Shown here piece by piece: positions 54,201 to 64,000 of a stretch of 64,000 nucleotides of DNA; within the stretch, counting starts at the first letter, position 1; every line of letters begins with the position of its first letter. Made by a program: the position numbers and the translations under genes. The notes beneath the pieces are model-generated. The model made no database searches. It had not been told where the DNA came from and was given only the letters and a program-made list of their open reading frames with translations. The stretch is from Seminavis robusta (Eukaryota; Bacillariophyta; Bacillariophyceae; Naviculales; Naviculaceae), in NCBI GenBank assembly GCA_903772945.1, contig CAICTM010000232.1, positions 1-64,000 on the forward strand, given 5' to 3'.

Positions 54201-55327
54201 CCGATACTAGTTGTGGGCCTATAAAAAGACCGAGACCAATAGTCCTCCAGTGGTCCCCAGACAAAATAGGAATCATCACTCTGGCTAAACTGATAGTTGC
54301 TCCATTTTGAAAGAGTGGTTGGTACTCGAGTACTACATGTACGGTATTACTTGTAGCATAACAGTGGTTACCAACGAACAAGGCTGCAACTGTCAAGTGT
54401 GCAGAATCTTACCTGAAGATCTCCTCTGCCAAACTCATTTATTATTTCGTGTAGCCTATTAGTCTACCGGTATGATGGCATTTCTATGCATGAGCCTGAG
54501 GCTTGCTCGGATGACTACATCATGTAGCTATCATGTACATGTACGGTACATGTAGCCGTACCGGTACCGGCACCAGTAAAACAGCAACCCAAGGAAGAAG
54601 GAAGGCGAGGAGATATGAAGTGGACTTCGAAACTGAAAATTGACAAACTACGGGAAGAGAATCATATACCCCACCGCCCACCATGTTGTTCTTTGGAGAA
54701 CACTTACTTCTTACTTTTCCTCTATGCTTTTCAGCTCACTTTTCTTCACACTTTAAAAGGGCAGTCTCAGTGCAAACATTTAGTATTAAGGCTCCTTTAA
54801 AAAAAGAACTTTGGGAGGTTCGTTGTAACAATGTCATTGTGCTCGTAGCGTCCCTTTTCATCTCCCGTGGTGAAGGACACGACTAGAAAGTGTGCAGACG
54901 TTCACAAGTACCAAGGCGGCACTGCAGAAGACACTTCGAACTGTGGAAGGCTGCGTTGGCACATGACTATGATACCAACTGCCTTGTCTGAAGTAAAAGC
55001 AAGCCCTCGGCGCAGTAGCAAATAATAACTACTAATCATTGTGATCAATCAATCAACCAACTGCCTTGTCTCTACTGGCAAAAACCTAATAAGAGGAGGC
55101 TAGCTAGCAGGGCTAGACATCTCGTAAAATGGGTGAATGTGACTGACTTGGCCCGCACACACAGCCAGCTATCCCGCACCAAAGCCTCACTCTATTATTT
55201 TTTAATATCTTAGCATAGTTCAGATTTCAGGAGAAACCGATTGCATCCATTGAGATTAACAAAACAGAAAAGAGGAGCACACTTTTCACTCAGCACAGAC
55301 TTGTCCAAGGTAAACCAAAGTGTCACA
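51249..55327. other. 4-kb gene-poor region with simple repeats
   Basis: No credible gene. Contents: a TTTCCTGCTTCC 10-bp tandem run at 52127-52172, two hairpin repeats at 52337-52470, (CTAG)n tracts at 52960-52970, 53048-53068 and 53210-53232, and GTACATGTACGGTACATGTAGC near 54536. Open frames at 53661-54396 are short and motif-free. Confidence 0.55.
52337..52470. repeat. tandem pair of 77-bp units with perfect 11-bp hairpin stem
   Basis: GGCGGCAACAC...GTGTTGCCGCC occurs in unit 2 (52414-52448) with loop ACGACGAAGTCGG, itself partly paired. Unit 1 (52342-52376) is the same with two changes, one breaking the outer stem. Confidence 0.85.
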
Positions 55328-57755
55328 ATGATGAACAAGGGCAACATCGAAGAGTCCTCCACTGGGAGTAGTGCAAGTGATAAAGGAGATTGCTTCAAGG
55401 AGACGAAGGGATTACCAACTGAATATGATGTGCACGCGCAAGAGGATGATGGCAAAGCAGAAGAAGACGCAACGGGCTGTGATGATGGGCAGGAACCTGG
55501 ATCGCTGAAGAAAGCCCCCGATGAGGCCACGTCCTACAGGAAGAGATGGACGGAGATGTATCAGAGGCTTGTGGCATTTCGTCAGGTAAGAAACTGTGGT
55601 ATTGCTAGAAGACTGTCGCTTTCGCCGCAGAATTCTTTTAACTCCCTGATCCTTTGCTTGCCTTGACACGCAGAAACATGGTCACTGCATGTAAGCGACC
55701 AGGTAGCAGCACACTGGACGCGGCTGGAGGAAAATCGATCATACCTAACCAACGGTACATCTTTCTTGTATTCCTTCATTCTATCAGGGTCCCCAACAGA
55801 TACGATGAAGACACACAGCTGGGATACTGGGGTGAGTACGGTGTATCCTGCACCATCAGAGGCGTCTGCACAATGCCCTGTCTCACCATCACAACTCTGT
55901 GCTTCCTCGCCTGCCCTGCATTCAGTTTCAACGCAGAGGAGACAGTACAGAATCCTGTCAACTGCGGGCGCAGATTCCGTCCCCTTGTCGGCAGAGAGAG
56001 TCAAAGCTCTCGAGGACATTGGTTTCGAATGGAGCGCTGTCCCAGCGAGTCACAAGTCATGGGACGGACGGTTTGCAGAATTGGTTAGCTTCGTGGTAAG
56101 GTTGCGATAGCAGAGCTGGGTAATGGGTTCACGACGTAGTGCTCAACACATGTATGCAATGGCTTCCACAGCAACAGTTTGGTCATGCCCAAGTGCCCAT
56201 GGGATACGAGGTGAGAACATTTGCTGCCTCCAGGAACGGCTCGCCCTCGGAGCAAGCAAACTAACAGTCAAATTCGCTACTGCAACTACCAGGACAATCC
56301 AAGACTAGGTTGGTACAGGGGTGTGAACGGAAGTCGAGTCCTTAATTTGCACTTGGGCTCACTTGCAATTCTTTTCTTTACATTGCTCGTCTCCTCCAGC
56401 GACGTGGGTCTCCACACAGGTAAGAAACCCTCGTGCTTGCTCTGGTTGCCAAATCCTTGTCTATTGTGAGACTCACGAATCCTTGTGCGCAGCGGCAAGA
56501 ATACAAGCTGTTAAAGCAGGGCCGCTCGTCGAGACTAACCGAGGCAAAGATCAAGAAGCTTGAATCCGTTGGTTTTGTGTGGGAAGCTCAGCGAGGCCGA
56601 AGAAAAGTACGGTCGAGCACCGAAGAGGACTCCAAGAGCGGTGTAGCTTCGCCAACAGAAGGCGCCGCTTGTCGACAGCAGGGCCCAGAAAGCCCCACGC
56701 AGACAGAGACACTGCCAAATGCTTCGACTGCTCCTTTCCAGGTGCAAGCCAATTTTCAGCACGGATTGGTTCATTCTTCACGAATGCCCTCTTTGTCCGG
56801 AGAAGCTTCTGTTCGATCGCCTGCATCAGCGGTTCCGGAGGCAGCGGTGAGCATGGATCGCATCAGGTCTTTGATCGCACGAAGAGCTTCCCCAACATCG
56901 ATGTCGATCGCCCAAGGTATTCGTGACCCTCAAGGGCTTGCTTCCTCTCGAGCGTCTCTACTCAGGGCCGCGAGTGCTACAGCAAGAGAGCCCTCGCCTT
57001 CTTCGTTGCCATCGACAGCTTTCATCGATCCGAATCTTCTTCGACGAGTCAATGAGAGGGGTATACCACTCGAAAACTTGGCGTTCCCCTTGCGTTCGTC
57101 GTTGACCGCTTCTACCAACCTTGCAAGCAACCCCTTGGAAGACTTCTTGGTACAGCGGCGATCCAATATGCAGCCACAAGTCTCCCTCTTCCAACCCCAA
57201 GCTCCTCAGGGCATAGCGCACAACCAGGAACTTGTAATTCGGCTTGCGGAAGCACGAATCGCTCAGCAACAGAGACAGCAGCAACTAGAGGCACTGGTAA
57301 ATCGGCAAAATCTCGCTTCTTCATCTACCGGGTTTCCGTCACAGTTTCAGCGATCGCTCGGGTTGGATTCTCAAGCGCCTTCGTGGCAGCGACTTTCCAC
57401 TTCAGCAGGGGCCCCTGTCCTGCCAACGAACGATCCCTTTTCGAGCATATTGGCTCAGCATCATCAGCGGCAAGAACAGTTCCAATACCAAGACCCTTTG
57501 TCGCTACAAGCTCTAGCCCAACCGGGGCTCTCTTTGGATGATCTGCGCCTTGCTCAGCTAAGGTCCGCCCGTGAGCTGGATTACATCGGAAACCTCCGGC
57601 AGCACTTGGGCGATACCAACGCAGGACAAGCGGTTGCAAGAGCCGGGTCCACAGAGGATGCTGATGATGGTGACTACACGGACGAGAGGAGGGAGAGTAG
57701 AAAGAGGTCTCCAGAAGACTTCAACGATTCGTTGGCAAGGAAAAGGAGAAGGTAG
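55328..57755 (+). CDS. helicase-associated (HA) domain protein, 8 exons, 606 aa
   Basis: Exons: 55328-55585, 55674-55690, 55788-55831, 55926-56095, 56178-56210, 56293-56308, 56400-56419, 56493-57755; all phases close. Two HA repeats result: WTEMYQRLVAFRQ-KHGHCMVPNRYDEDTQ-LGYWVSTQRRQYRILST ending KALEDIGFEWS, and WDGRFAELVSFV-FGHAQVPMGYE-DNPRLATWVSTQ-RQEYKLL ending KKLESVGFVWE. HA repeats are three-helix modules with a conserved Trp, common in diatom and bacterial proteins and thought to bind nucleic acids. The C-terminal 390 residues are Ser/Ala/Gln-rich and disordered (IAQQQRQQQLEALVNRQN) and end in a nuclear-type KRRRR. Exons of 17, 16 and 20 nt cut the repeats at the same relative sites. 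Probable transcription regulator. Confidence 0.88.
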
Positions 57756-58235
57756 GGCACAGCCTACCAGTGTACTCTCTAGTTGAGAGACATAAACAAA
57801 CTGTAATGTTGCATACTAATTAATTGTAGTCTGCAGAACTCCATTGAGCATGCCGCAGTTTCGATGGCGAGGCACCGCGTACCGGCACACTTATTTGGCA
57901 TCGTCTTCATGGTTGGTTTTTACTAGTAATGGGCCGAAGGAACCTTCACTCCGCCGAACTGAACCGAGGAACCCAGTGTTCAGCCTTGAGTGGGTCCAGG
58001 AGTTGCTCCATGCTTTGGCCTGGGTGTGGGTCCTAGTTTAGGTCCAGGCGTAGTCCCTGCCTGTTGTCGCTGAGGGTGGATCCAGGCGTTTTAAAAAAAG
58101 AATCTGGGGACCAGAAGTTGGGATGGAGATGGACCAAGTTTCAAACCTGGGGTGGGAACTGGACTTGGGCCTGGATCCGCACCTACCAACACCACGACCC
58201 ACACCATGGCCCACTCCTCCAAGACACAGTCAGTC

Positions 58236-58575
58236 TGCAATTTCAGCATTTTTCAGTCTTGCATGCTGAAATTTGCCGAATTTTGATGATGGTTGCTGAC
58301 TGATGCTGAAAATGCTGACTGAATGCTGAACTTTGCTGAACTTGCTGAATCCATTGCTGAAAAATGCTGACAGATGCTGAATCCAAACAAGGTTATTTAC
58401 TAGTAAATGCTGAATTCTGCTGAATCTTGCTGAACTTGCTGAATCCATTGCTGAAAAATGCTGACTGATGCTCTGACTAATGCTGAATGATGTTGACTGA
58501 TGTTGACTGATGGTGAATGATGCTGAAATTGCTGAATCTGATGCTGACAAATGCTGAATTTGCTGAATCCAGTTT
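58236..58575. repeat. TGCTGAA-type minisatellite
   Basis: About 340 bp of irregular TGCTGAA/TGCTGAC units with higher-order blocks (for example TTGCTGAATCCATTGCTGAA twice, near 58336 and 58435). Confidence 0.85.
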
Positions 58576-59185
58576 CAGCAAAAATAATCAATTACCGTGT
58601 CTTCCTGGATGCTTGGTTACCAACACCAGGACATACGGTACCGTACCATACCCTCATGGTTCCATGTTCCATGCCCCAATCCCAGACCACCGCCCTGACC
58701 AACTCCCAGACGGTGTTTTGGTTTGGACATCGCGCGGCAGTACTGTACCGGTACTGCGTTTCTGCAACAGTAGTTGCACAGTGTCAGTATGTGCTTCCCA
58801 CCACTCATAGGTAACTTTACATACCCTCAGGATCCATGAGGGTATGCTACGTAGAGGATGTATGGTAGCGGCAGTCATTGAAACAAAGATCCTCTCAATA
58901 AGACTCCCAATATTAAATAAACTGCAACAGTGAAGATATAAGGACGGCCCATAAAGACCAACCACATACTAGAGGATCCAATATTCGCTTAAGTAACACC
59001 AAACATACCTGCCATTCTCACATCCGATCCAACCGTTGCAGAAAGATACTCTCAACCAGCCATTGGTACGAATCGTTCGTTGGATCCTACGACGTTGCAG
59101 CATACTCAAGGCAATCCCGTAGCGCTAGCCAGCTACTAGCGGCAAAGAGGCAAACAACGTACGGATCGTACGGATCCAAGCGATC

Positions 59186-59268
59186 GTTCAGTTCAGTTCA
59201 GTTCAAGTTCAGTTCAGTTCAGTTCAGTTCAGTTCAGTCAGTTCAGTTCAGTTCAGTTCAGTTCAGTT
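59186..59268. repeat. (GTTCA)n pentamer tract
   Basis: About 16 GTTCA units with two small slips, just upstream of the recombinase gene. Confidence 0.9.
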
Positions 59269-59369
59269 TGATCCTCATTATTTTCATCCTTCTACTCTTG
59301 TAAAGGAAACTCTGCCAATTCCAACTCAACCAACCAACAATTGCTTAGTTGACCAAACAATTCTCCACC

Positions 59370-61067
59370 ATGGCCAATGCTGGAGCAGCCTTTGGGTTGG
59401 AAGACGTGCCGGATTTGCCTGAGCACCCACGGAACAGCCAAGTACAACCGGGATTACCATCGTCTCTCGTCAAATTTATGAGCTGGCTGCACAAGAGGAC
59501 ATACACCAAGGCGGCCCGCTTCCAACCTAGTGCTTTGGCCGGCATCCAACCACACACGTTGCCGACTACTTGAAATGGCGTGCGTATGGTACGACCGATG
59601 TTGACTTCAAAGATCTTGAGCAGAATCCAACTTGCCGCTCCTCTATCTTGAGCAAGACAAGAAGCTATCTCCTTCTACATGCCCATCAAAGGTGCACATG
59701 GAATGGAACCTCGGCAATCCAACCAAGTCCGATCTGTGAACGAAGTGGTCAAGGAAGTCAAGAAAGCGGAGACTCAACACCGCGGCAAGAAGTCCTGTGC
59801 CACCAGGGATTTGACGAAACAGAGTATCGCAAGGTGGTCCATGAACTCTACGGCAAAGGGAGCTTTGAATCGACATCCGTACAGCCTGCATGTTGAAGCA
59901 GCAAGTCCATCTCATCACCAGAACGGACGACATCTCCAAGTTGAAGTATTCCGACTACAAGCCGCATCCAGACTTCCCTTTTGCGCTCAGTTGCAAGGTG
60001 CATTGGTCCAAGAATATTTCGGAAGAACGACAATGCCCTGACCAAATCATTCTTGGGTCGATGGATACCGACTTTTGTGCTATGCTCGGATTGGCGAATT
60101 ACATGGAGGCGTCCTTCAACTACGGGTATGGCGCCGCTGGTCGGGAAGATGCATTCCTCTTTACTCCCGAAAGCGATCCCAAGTTGGCTCCCAAGCACTG
60201 CAACGCAGCCTACCGCAACATTCTGAAGGCTGTCTTTTTGTCGGCTCCATTTTGGCTGTGGCGCTCCTCATTGCTGGTGTTCTTGGGAGTCACAGCATTC
60301 GGAAGTTTGCTGCAACTCTGGCAAGAGGGATGGGTGCTACTGCTGACGAAGTTGACATTCGAGGTCGCTGGAAGGCTCGCTTATCTGGACGGGTTGTTGA
60401 TGCCTACATTTGCCTGAACAGCCCTGGATCGACGCTCGTGTTGCCGAAAAGCTTTGCATGGGGCTCCTATTGCCTACAAGCTACACCCGGATGCCAAGAG
60501 AGTGACTCCCGACTGGTTGATTGAGCATGTGGTGCCAAGGACACACGCGTTTTACGACGGTGTCAACGACATTTCGCTTCACTTGGCTCTGCCTCTGTTG
60601 TGGGCTGCTCTTGACGAATCTTGGGAGGAGAGGATGGAGCCTCCCGTTCGTGTTAGGATCCAAGATGCGTACGAGCGCATCAAGGCCGATATTCCTGTTG
60701 CGTCAACCCTGTGGTGAAAGTGCCTCTCTCTATTTGGACGCACAACACCAAGCTCCACATCAACGAAATCGAGCCGATGGATACGGGAGGTGGCGGTGGC
60801 ACGGCTGGTGGCACCAATGGAACGACCGGCCAGGCAAGCACTCGTCAAGTTGCCAATCAGTCTCGGCAGGTGACGGCTATGCAAACGCAACAGCAGGTAC
60901 GAACGAACGAGGAGATTCTGACAAGGATTATTGCGCAGCACAACCAGCTCAGCAGCTCATTGCGCAGGAAGGTAGGACCCGCGACAGTTCGGCGCTGCTT
61001 TGAGAGGTTGGTTGGAGACTTGGCTTGGCGCGGAGCTGACGAAACTAATGGAAATATTTGCAGGTAA
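59370..61067 (+). pseudogene. Crypton-like tyrosine recombinase, frameshifted
   Basis: Begins MANAGAAFGLEDVPDLPEHP at 59370 and continues in several frames. Clear coding pieces are VADYLKWRAYGTTDVDF (59560), NYGYGAAGREDAFLFTPESD (60125), SHSIRKFAATLARGMGATAD (60289) and the catalytic end RGRWK...RVVDAYI (60362-60415). HxxR followed by the Tyr of VDAYI is the tyrosine recombinase signature, as in Crypton elements. After it comes a C-terminal part (MGAPIAYKLHPDAKR, then ALPLLWAALDESWEER) with Gly/Gln-rich end. At least three frame changes are needed; some may be sequencing errors, because the right-hand copy shows single-base drops. A further frame (61390-61590, ISKIEEHYKGSVLNITAAIK) seems to be the last exon of the element. 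Confidence 0.75.
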
Positions 61068-61707
61068 GTGTGGACTTGTGGCTGTTGGCTATTGCAACTA
61101 TGGCTATTACTGCTGCTAACTCTGTATTTTTGTTTGCTTTTTAGGATTGCTGTTCAGCCTCCAAGGATGGCAACACCTGATCAGGTAGATGTAATCTTTT
61201 TAGAAATGGGTTGACTGTGGAAAGGACTCGCCGGAATGCCAGACTAGCCTCAGGTCAGACAAGCTGTGGCCACCACCCTGCTGATAGTAGGCCTGCCAAG
61301 CTAGCCAAGTACAGAACTGTTGGCTTGCTTGGCAAGAGTGGATGCATGGTATTGGTGGCAACAAGCCAGCCAAGTCGTGATGTCAGGGCTTGCAAGTCAA
61401 CCTACTCCGGAGGAAGCCACTCTGGACTCTCATGGCTACACTTGTCAATGCTCAGAAAGCTCCAGCTTGGGTCATCTCCAAGATTGAGGAGCATTACAAA
61501 GGAAGTGTTTTGAATATTACTGCTGCCATCAAGCAGGACACCATTATGGGCAGTCTGCATGAGGATCTTTGTATTGTTCGTGCTCAGTAAAGTTGACCTT
61601 AGTTTGATAAGCATGGTAGCCATGCCTAATAGTGAGTTTGTTACATGGACTTGATCTTTTTCGTTTTCATTTTCGTGACTTGTGCTTTTCGAACGTACAT
61701 AGTGGTA

Positions 61708-61742
61708 GCTAGCTAGCTAGCTAGCTAGCTAGCTAGCTAGTA
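61708..61742. repeat. (TAGC)n tract
   Basis: Eight or more TAGC units; mirrored at 62300-62332 in the other arm. Confidence 0.9.
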
Positions 61743-62426
61743 GCGATTTCGAGGACTTGCGTTTTCGAGAATAGAGATAATAGAGGTGCGACGTTATCTT
61801 AACAGTGAGTAGTAGAGGTGCGAGCCTCATTTTTCTTACGGTCAAGGACGTGACCTCCTCAGTGGTATAAACGAACTGATCAACCAGCGTACACCAGGTG
61901 TTGGTGGTTGTTGGGTGATACCTCGATCGATAGGATGGATACCTCCTGTAGGATCACCTACCACGTACAGGCTCTCAGTATTCTCTCAGTTCGGGATATA
62001 CTTTTACGGTACCTGGTACAGTTCTAGCTAGTAGTGTACGTAAAAGTATATCCCAGAACTGAGAGATATACTGAGAGCCTGTACCTGTAGTAGTGGATCT
62101 ACAGGAGGTATCCATCTATCGATCGAGGTATACCACACCACCAACACCTGGTGTACGCTGGTTGATCAGTTCGTTTATACCACTGATGAGGTCACGTCCT
62201 CGCCTGTAAGAAAAATGAGGCTGCACCTCTACTACTCACTGTTAAGATAACGTCGCACCTCTATTATCTCTTTCTCGAAAAGCAAGTCCTCGAAATCGCT
62301 ACTAGCTAGCTAGCTAGCTAGCTAGCTAGCTACCACTATGTACGTTCGAAAAGCAAAAGTCACGAAAAGAAACGATAAAGATCGTCAATGTAAAATCACT
62401 TTTAGGCATGGCTACATGCTATTAAA

Positions 62427-64000
62427 CTAGGTCAACTTTACTGAGCAGAACAATACAAAGATCCTATGCAGACTGCCCATAATGTTGTCCTGCTTGATGG
62501 CAGCCGTAATATTCAAAACACTTCCTTTGTAATGCTCCTCAATCTTGGAGATGACCCAAGCTTGAGCTTTCTGAGCATTGAAAAGTGTAGCCATGAGAGT
62601 CAGAGTGGCTTCATCCTGGAGTAGGTTGACTTGCAAGCCCTGATATCTTCAGCATGAAGTTCTTGGCTGGCTTGTTGCCACCAATACCATGCATCCACTC
62701 TGCCAAGCAGAGCCAACAGTCTGTACTTGGCTAGCTTGCAGGCCTACTATCAGCAGGGGGGTGAGCCTCCACGCTTGTCTGTACCTGAGGCTTGTCTGGC
62801 CATTCCGGCGAGTCTTTCCACAGTCAACCCATTTCTAAAAAGAATACCATCTACCTGATCAGGTGTTGCCATCCTTGAGGCTGAACAGCAATCCTAAAAA
62901 GCAAAAAAAAATAAGAGTTAGCAGCAGTAATAGCCATAGTTGCAATAGCAACAGCCACAAGTCCACACTACCTGCAAATATTTCCATTCAGTTTCGTCAG
63001 CTCCGCGCCAAGCCAAGTCTCCAACCAACCTCTCAAAGCAGCAGCCGAACTGTCGCGGGTCCTACCTCCTGCGCAATGAGCTGCTGAGCTGGTTGTGCTG
63101 CGCAATAATCCTTGTCAGGATCTCCTCGTTCGTTCGTACTGCTGTTGCGTTTGCATAGCCGTCACCTGCCGAGACTGATTTGCAACTTGACGAGTGCTTG
63201 CCTGCCGGTCGTTCCCGTAGTGCACCAGCCGTGCCACCGCCACCTCCCATATCCATCGGCTCGATTTCGTTGATGGGGAGCTTGGTGTTGTGCGCCAAAT
63301 AGAGAGAGGCACTTCACCACAGGGTTGACGCAACAGGAATATCGGCCTTTGATGCGCTCGTACGCATCTTGGATCTACACGAACGGGAGGCTCCATCCTC
63401 TCCTCCAAGATTCGTCAAGAGCGCCCACAACAGAGGCAGAGCCAAGGAAGCGAAATGTCGTTGACACCGTCGTAAAAGGCGTGTGTCCTTGGCACCACAT
63501 GCTCAATCAACCAGTCGGGAGTCAATCTCTTGGCATCCGGGTGTAGCTTGTAGGCAATAGGAGCCCCCATGAAGACTTTGTCGCACGGCACATTCAGGCG
63601 ATCCAGCGTTAAGAGTAGGCACACAACAACCGTCCAGATAAGCGAGCCTTCCAGCGACCTCGAATTCAACTTCGTCAGCAGTAGCACCATCCCTCTTGCC
63701 AGAGTTCAGCAAACTTCCGAATGCTTTGACTCCCAAGAACACCAGCAATGAGGAGCGCCACAGCCAAAAATGGAGCCGACAAAAAACAGCCTTAGAATGT
63801 TGCGGTAGGCTGCGTTGCAGTGTTGGGAGCCAACTTGGATCGCTTTCGGGAGTAAAGAGGAATGCATCTCCCCGACCAGCGGCGCCATAACCGTAGTTGA
63901 AGGACGCCTCCATTTAATTCGCCAATCCGAGCATAGCACAAAAGTCGGTATCCATCGACCAAGAATGATTTGGTCAGGGCATTGTCGTTCTTCCGAAATA
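62427..64000 (-). pseudogene. inverted copy of the tyrosine recombinase gene, partial
   Basis: Mirror of the left copy: EASFNYGYGAAGRGDAFLFT near 63910, APIAYKLHPDAKRLTPDWLI near 63560, and the last-exon piece ISKIEEHYKGSVLNITAAIK near 62540. It carries more single-base deletions than the left arm. The 5' part lies beyond the window. Confidence 0.75.

Larger units (their letters stand above)
57756..59369. other. intergenic with two minisatellites
   Basis: No supported gene. The two repeat tracts are listed separately. ACGGTACCGTACCATACC lies near 58634. Confidence 0.5.
60018..64000. repeat. long inverted duplication (palindrome), arms about 2 kb, cut by window end
   Basis: The sequence from 60018 onward returns as reverse complement from 64000 backwards. 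The centre is near 62023 with about 32 bp between the arms (62008-62039, itself rich in GTAC and CTAG). The right arm is about 29 nt shorter, mostly through single-base losses. Confidence 0.9.

Noticed and set aside
53979-54396. 137-codon minus-strand frame
   Set aside because: No domain, other frames open in the same place, and CTAG/GTAC simple repeats inside.
61979-62068. Centre of the palindrome as a leftover sequencing adapter
   Set aside because: The 32-bp spacer is rich in GTAC and CTAG like the surrounding genome and does not look like a hairpin adapter, although an assembly fold-back is still possible.
1-64000. CRISPR arrays, rRNA genes, bacterial-type operons or phage genes
   Set aside because: None seen; genes are monocistronic, intron-bearing and of eukaryotic type. 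I could not identify any tRNA by eye, which does not exclude one.

Overview
The window is nuclear DNA of a eukaryotic alga, most likely a raphid pennate diatom. The evidence is: a plastid ferredoxin-type protein with a diatom ASA|F transit motif, many 70-110 nt GT-AG introns, two heat-shock-factor genes, a helicase-associated (HA) domain protein, an LRR-free receptor guanylyl cyclase, copia, gypsy and tyrosine-recombinase transposons, and intergenic DNA full of (CTAG)n and ACCGGTACC-like palindromes. Species is not provable from the sequence; Seminavis robusta or a relative is a guess.

Layout. 1-2.1 kb: frameshifted copia gag remnant (-). 2.9-3.4 kb: small lysine-rich protein. 3.8-5.3 kb: three-exon NUDIX hydrolase (-). 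7.9-9.8 kb: RanBP2-type zinc-finger protein, with a paralogue at 37.1-39.1 kb. 11.6-12.8 kb: secretory J-domain protein ending in a ShKT domain (-), head to head with a plastid [2Fe-2S] protein (13.4-13.8 kb). 14.2-17.7 kb: 11-exon, five-helix membrane protein with an EGF-bearing ectodomain (-). 18.3-25.7 kb: 19-exon receptor guanylyl cyclase with a kinase domain (-); its reading frame closes exactly through all 18 introns, several exons are only 14-29 nt, and two neighbouring introns are copies of each other. 25,957-33,556: a 7,600-bp DNA transposon with about 0.5-kb degenerate inverted repeats and a 9-bp target duplication (GGGCATGTG), carrying convergent unfamiliar genes. 34.3-35.7 kb: UDP-glycosyltransferase (-). 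40.7-44.6 kb: two divergent heat shock factors with C-terminal DNA-binding domains. 45.1-51.2 kb: tandem Ty3/gypsy-type arrangement with three LTRs. 51.2-55.3 kb: gene-poor, with a duplicated hairpin repeat. 55.3-57.8 kb: HA-domain gene with micro-exons. 58.2-59.3 kb: minisatellites. 59.4 kb to the end: a Crypton-like tyrosine-recombinase element folded into a palindrome of about 4 kb running off the window.

There are no operons. Working links are local: the receptor cyclase and the multi-helix EGF protein lie in tandem on one strand and look like surface sensing or signalling proteins; the two HSFs share one intergenic region, as do the J-domain and ferredoxin-type genes. Exon junctions below were found by reading GT/AG sites and checking that phases close and that domain motifs are restored; no transcript data were available. 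Many single-base frameshifts in the repeats may be unpolished long-read errors rather than true decay.
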